DNA of 8,605 nucleotides from Clostridia bacterium (GTDB taxonomy: Bacteria; Bacillota_A; Clostridia; Oscillospirales; CAG-272), in NCBI GenBank assembly GCA_017547395.1, contig JAFYPS010000239.1:1-8605 (forward strand). The letters are read 5' to 3'. Of the stretch, positions 6,346 through 8,605 are shown in pieces. Every line of letters starts with the position of its first letter. Positions within the stretch are counted from its first letter, which is position 1. The notes beneath the pieces were generated by a model, which had not been told where the DNA came from, did not search any database, and saw nothing but the letters and a program-made list of their open reading frames with translations. The position numbers and the translations under genes are program-made.

Positions 6346-7437
6346 TTATTTTTCGAGAATATCAGCAATTCTCTTGCAGGCAAGACCGTCACCGTATGGG
6401 TTAGAAGCCTTCGACATCTTTTCGTATGCTGATTCGTCAACGAGAAGTGTTTTGAAGTTCTCGTAAATTGTTTCCTCGTCTGTTCCGACAAGCTTAAGAG
6501 TTCCTGCTGCAATACCTTCGGGACGCTCGGTAGTGTCACGCATAACAAGAACGGGTTTTCCGAGAGAGGGAGCCTCTTCCTGAATTCCGCCGCTATCCGT
6601 TATTATAAGGAAGGAACGCGCGAGGAAGTTGTGGAAATCAAGTACGTCAAGCGGCTCGATGATATGAATTCTGTCGCAGTCGCCAAGCTCCTCGTTAGCA
6701 GCGGCACGGACAACGGGGTTCATATGAATGGGATAGATAGCCTTTACGTCGGGATGCTCCTCAATAATGCGTCTTATTGCGCGGAACATCTGATGCATAG
6801 GCTCACCGAGATTTTCGCGGCGGTGCGCAGTAATCATAATAAGGCGGGAGTCCTTTGCCCACTCGAGTTCGGGGTGTGTATATTCCTCGCGGACGGTAGT
6901 TTTAAGCGCATCGATAGCGGTATTGCCGGTAACGTAAATGCTGCCCGCATCCTTGCCTTCGCGAAGGAGATTCTCCTTTGAAAGCTCGGTAGGTGAAAAG
7001 TTGTATTTTGCAACAATGCCCACTGCCTGACGGTTGAATTCTTCGGGATACGGAGAATATATATTATACGTACGAAGACCGGCTTCAACGTGGCCGACGG
7101 GAATCTGCAGATAAAAGCAGGCAAGCGCGGTTACAAAGGTTGTAGAGGTGTCTCCGTGCACGAGAACTACGTCCGGCTTTTCCTTTTCAAGCACCTCGCG
7201 GATGCGCGAGAGAATGTTTACAGTAATGTCAAAAAGAGTCTGCTTGTCCTTCATTATGGAAAGGTCATAGTCGGGTACAACGTTAAATGCACCGAGAACC
7301 GCGTCAAGCATCTGGCGGTGCTGTCCCGTAACGCAAACAACGGTTTCAAGCGTTTTACGGCTTTTAAGCTCGTTGACAAGGGGACACATTTTAATGGCTT
7401 CGGGGCGTGTACCGAACACCAACATAATTTTTTTCAT
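6346..7437 (-). CDS. wecB: UDP-N-acetylglucosamine 2-epimerase (non-hydrolysing)
   Basis: The product has 363 residues, close to the usual 370-380. The enzyme interconverts UDP-GlcNAc and UDP-ManNAc in the cytosol; UDP-ManNAc feeds teichoic-acid linkage units, capsules and other cell-surface polysaccharides. The family motifs are all present in order: FGTRPEAIKM (8-17), GQH (38-40), HGDTSTT (94-100), GHVEAGLRT (115-123), PYPEEFNRQ (129-137), TAHRRENLG (203-211) and TDSGGIQEE (280-288). Asp96, Glu118, Glu132 and His205 match the catalytic positions of the E. coli enzyme. The ATG at 7437 is preferred over an in-frame TTG at 7449 because GGAGA (7447-7443) sits five bases before it and would overlap the TTG start. 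The gene has its own consensus promoter and terminator, so it is probably transcribed alone. No sialic-acid or capsule genes are visible beside it, so the final product of its pathway cannot be read from this window. In Gram-positives it is also called mnaA. Confidence 0.97.
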   Translation of the reverse strand: MKKIMLVFGTRPEAIKMCPLVNELKSRKTLETVVCVTGQHRQMLDAVLGAFNVVPDYDLSIMKDKQTLFDITVNILSRIREVLEKEKPDVVLVHGDTSTTFVTALACFYLQIPVGHVEAGLRTYNIYSPYPEEFNRQAVGIVAKYNFSPTELSKENLLREGKDAGSIYVTGNTAIDALKTTVREEYTHPELEWAKDSRLIMITAHRRENLGEPMHQMFRAIRRIIEEHPDVKAIYPIHMNPVVRAAANEELGDCDRIHIIEPLDVLDFHNFLARSFLIITDSGGIQEEAPSLGKPVLVMRDTTERPEGIAAGTLKLVGTDEETIYENFKTLLVDESAYEKMSKASNPYGDGLACKRIADILEK

Positions 7438-7466
7438 ATCAGTCTCCAAAAGAAAATGTTACATAT

Positions 7467-7495
7467 ATTTTACCTTTTTACTGCAGCTTTGTCAA
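7467..7495 (-). promoter_or_regulatory. Consensus sigma-A promoter of the UDP-GlcNAc 2-epimerase gene
   Basis: On the minus strand a perfect TTGACA (7495-7490) is followed, after exactly 17 bases, by TAAAAT (7472-7467). The start would be near 7460 and the leader about 23 bases, too short for an attenuator, which suits constitutive expression. A 10-base palindrome GTTTGCAAAC lies just upstream at 7511-7520; whether it is an operator is unknown. Confidence 0.88.
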
Positions 7496-7520
7496 GTGAG
7501 AAGCACTGCCGTTTGCAAAC

Positions 7521-7547
7521 AAAAACACCGCCGCGGCGGTGTTTTTT
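7521..7547 (-). terminator. Palindromic terminator after the isomerase-like gene
   Basis: Positions 7521-7546 are a perfect 26-base palindrome centred between 7533 and 7534 (arm AAAAACACCGCCG). It folds as a GC-rich stem with about a four-base loop and T-runs on either strand. It lies about 25 bases after the stop of the isomerase-like gene. On the plus strand it would also stop any antisense transcript entering that gene. Confidence 0.88.
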
Positions 7548-7570
7548 ATTTGTTAACTGAAATTTACGGA

Positions 7571-8605
7571 TTATCTCCAGCGCTTCTCTATTTCCTCTGT
7601 TGTCATAAGAGGATCGGGAGTTAAAAACGGGATGTATTTGCACGCCTCAAAGAGGATTTCACCGTAATTTCCGTAAATGCCGGAGACGTGGTGAATATAC
7701 GGACCCTCAACAATCTTATGCTCCCATTTTGCCCAATCGTCTACTTCAATCCACACGTAACTGCCAACGTTCATAGGACCGTCGGTAGTCTTGGCCTCAC
7801 CGATAAGCAATTTGTATTCTCCGTGGTCACCGTCAAATCTTGCAATAGTCAGCTCGCCGTCTTTAAGCTGAACGTTGCCGATTCCGTATGTATCATTATG
7901 GTATCTGCTGACTCCGATTTTTGCAGATGCCTTGTCTTTTGCAAGAGAGAACGGGAAGTTTCCGCAGTGCCACAAAAGCTCGGCATTGTCGTTTTCGGGG
8001 TGGCGAACGGTAACGTCAGCGAAAAACGGCACGCTCTCATCCGCAACAATCGCCTGCATCATAATTGCGGTAATTGCTCCGTGAATGTCCGTTTCACAGA
8101 CGGTGGGAATGCCTTCATCGGTAAGCAAAGCATTTGCGTGACAGGGCATAATATCTGCCATATCCTGAAGAGATGTCCAGCATTGAATTGCAACTGCGCG
8201 ACAGTTATACTGCTTTGCAAGCTCCTTCATAGCGACCTTCAATGCCGCAACCTTGTTGATTTTTTCTTCATTGCCCGCCTTGTCGAAACTTCTTATACGG
8301 TCTGTTGTATCCTTGAAATCCTGAGGCTTTGTATTTTCAACCTCATTCATTTTCAGTATCAGGTCATTTAACGTAACTGGATACAAATGCACGTTGAATT
8401 TTTCAAGCAACTCGTTTTCATTGCAGATGACACTGCAAAATGGCTCAGGGCGTGTGGAAATCTGCAGAATATTAAGGTTTCTTAGCGCCTTTACAACGCG
8501 GACAACTCGGATGAATTTTCTCATTCCGTCCTTGAACTCGTCGCTGCCTATCCATGAATTGGTTAAGTATGTAAACGGAACGCTGTGCCTACGAAGAACC
8601 TTTCC
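7571..8605 (-). CDS. L-fucose/L-arabinose isomerase-like protein, C-terminal part (N-terminus beyond the right edge)
   Basis: The frame stays open from the stop at 7571 to the right edge and gives 344 residues. An internal ATG at 8524 is not the start, because the 27 codons before it (GKVLRRHSVPFTYLTNSWIG and on) are equally protein-like. Full-length relatives are about 470-500 residues, or longer for true FucI. FucI-family enzymes interconvert aldoses and ketoses in the cytosol using a divalent metal held by Glu, Asp and His. Candidate ligands are visible in the right order: Glu171 in CETDIHGA, Asp197 in FFADVTV and a His in YIHHVSG (305/306), counted from the first visible residue. LLWHCGNFP (210-218) is another family-like block. 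The sequence is far from classical FucI or AraA, so it is best placed among fucose/arabinose isomerase family paralogues of unknown substrate. The flanking terminator shows it is the last gene of its transcript. Confidence 0.88.
   Translation of the reverse strand, partial: GKVLRRHSVPFTYLTNSWIGSDEFKDGMRKFIRVVRVVKALRNLNILQISTRPEPFCSVICNENELLEKFNVHLYPVTLNDLILKMNEVENTKPQDFKDTTDRIRSFDKAGNEEKINKVAALKVAMKELAKQYNCRAVAIQCWTSLQDMADIMPCHANALLTDEGIPTVCETDIHGAITAIMMQAIVADESVPFFADVTVRHPENDNAELLWHCGNFPFSLAKDKASAKIGVSRYHNDTYGIGNVQLKDGELTIARFDGDHGEYKLLIGEAKTTDGPMNVGSYVWIEVDDWAKWEHKIVEGPYIHHVSGIYGNYGEILFEACKYIPFLTPDPLMTTEEIEKRWR

Noticed and set aside
7438..7449. Upstream TTG start for the UDP-GlcNAc 2-epimerase
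   Set aside because: The TTG is part of the GGAGA ribosome binding site region that serves the ATG at 7437, and the family normally begins with a short MKK-type N-terminus just before FGTRPE.
7688..8371. Plus-strand open frame of 227 codons near the right edge
   Set aside because: It is antisense to the isomerase-like gene, whose metal-ligand motifs and terminator support the minus strand.
8522..8524. ATG taken as the start of the isomerase-like gene
   Set aside because: The same frame stays open and protein-like to the window edge, and the family is longer. It is an internal Met of a partial gene.

Overview
The window looks like chromosomal DNA of a Gram-positive anaerobe of the Clostridia type, probably gut-associated. 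The evidence is near-consensus sigma-A promoters with 17-base spacers, GGAGG-type ribosome binding sites, A/T-flanked hairpin terminators, a very large secreted protein with InlB/Flg_new-type beta repeats, and cytosolic sugar enzymes typical of glycan-using gut Firmicutes. GC content is moderate and coding density is high. There are no tRNA or rRNA genes, CRISPR arrays, transposases or phage genes. The taxonomic placement is an inference.

Layout, left to right. (1) Positions 1-510, minus strand: the N-terminal 170 residues of a galactokinase-like GHMP kinase, cut by the left edge. (2) 511-818: a divergent control region of about 308 bases, with two good promoters facing left and one good plus one weaker promoter facing right. 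(3) 819-5157, plus strand: a self-contained two-gene unit. It holds a 1392-residue exported multidomain surface/secreted protein and, one base after its stop codon, a 52-codon gene with an excellent ribosome binding site. A bidirectional hairpin terminator closes the unit. (4) 5198-6226, minus: a cytosolic sialidase-like (Asp-box/BNR) beta-propeller protein. (5) 6346-7437, minus: a non-hydrolysing UDP-N-acetylglucosamine 2-epimerase with its own consensus promoter and its own terminator. (6) 7571-8605, minus: an L-fucose/L-arabinose isomerase-like protein whose N-terminus lies beyond the right edge, with a 26-base palindromic terminator after it.

How it fits together. The minus-strand genes all concern sugars: sugar phosphorylation, sugar isomerisation, a sialidase-fold protein and UDP-ManNAc synthesis. 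They are separated by terminators, so they form a neighbourhood of mostly single-gene units rather than one operon. The surface protein and its small partner interrupt this neighbourhood on the opposite strand as an independent cassette. That cassette is the least understood part of the window and the best candidate for new biology: a big modular exported protein built partly by internal duplication, tightly linked to a small acidic leaderless peptide resembling a recurrent uncharacterised type (MKYE.P...(D)(V/I)I.TS).
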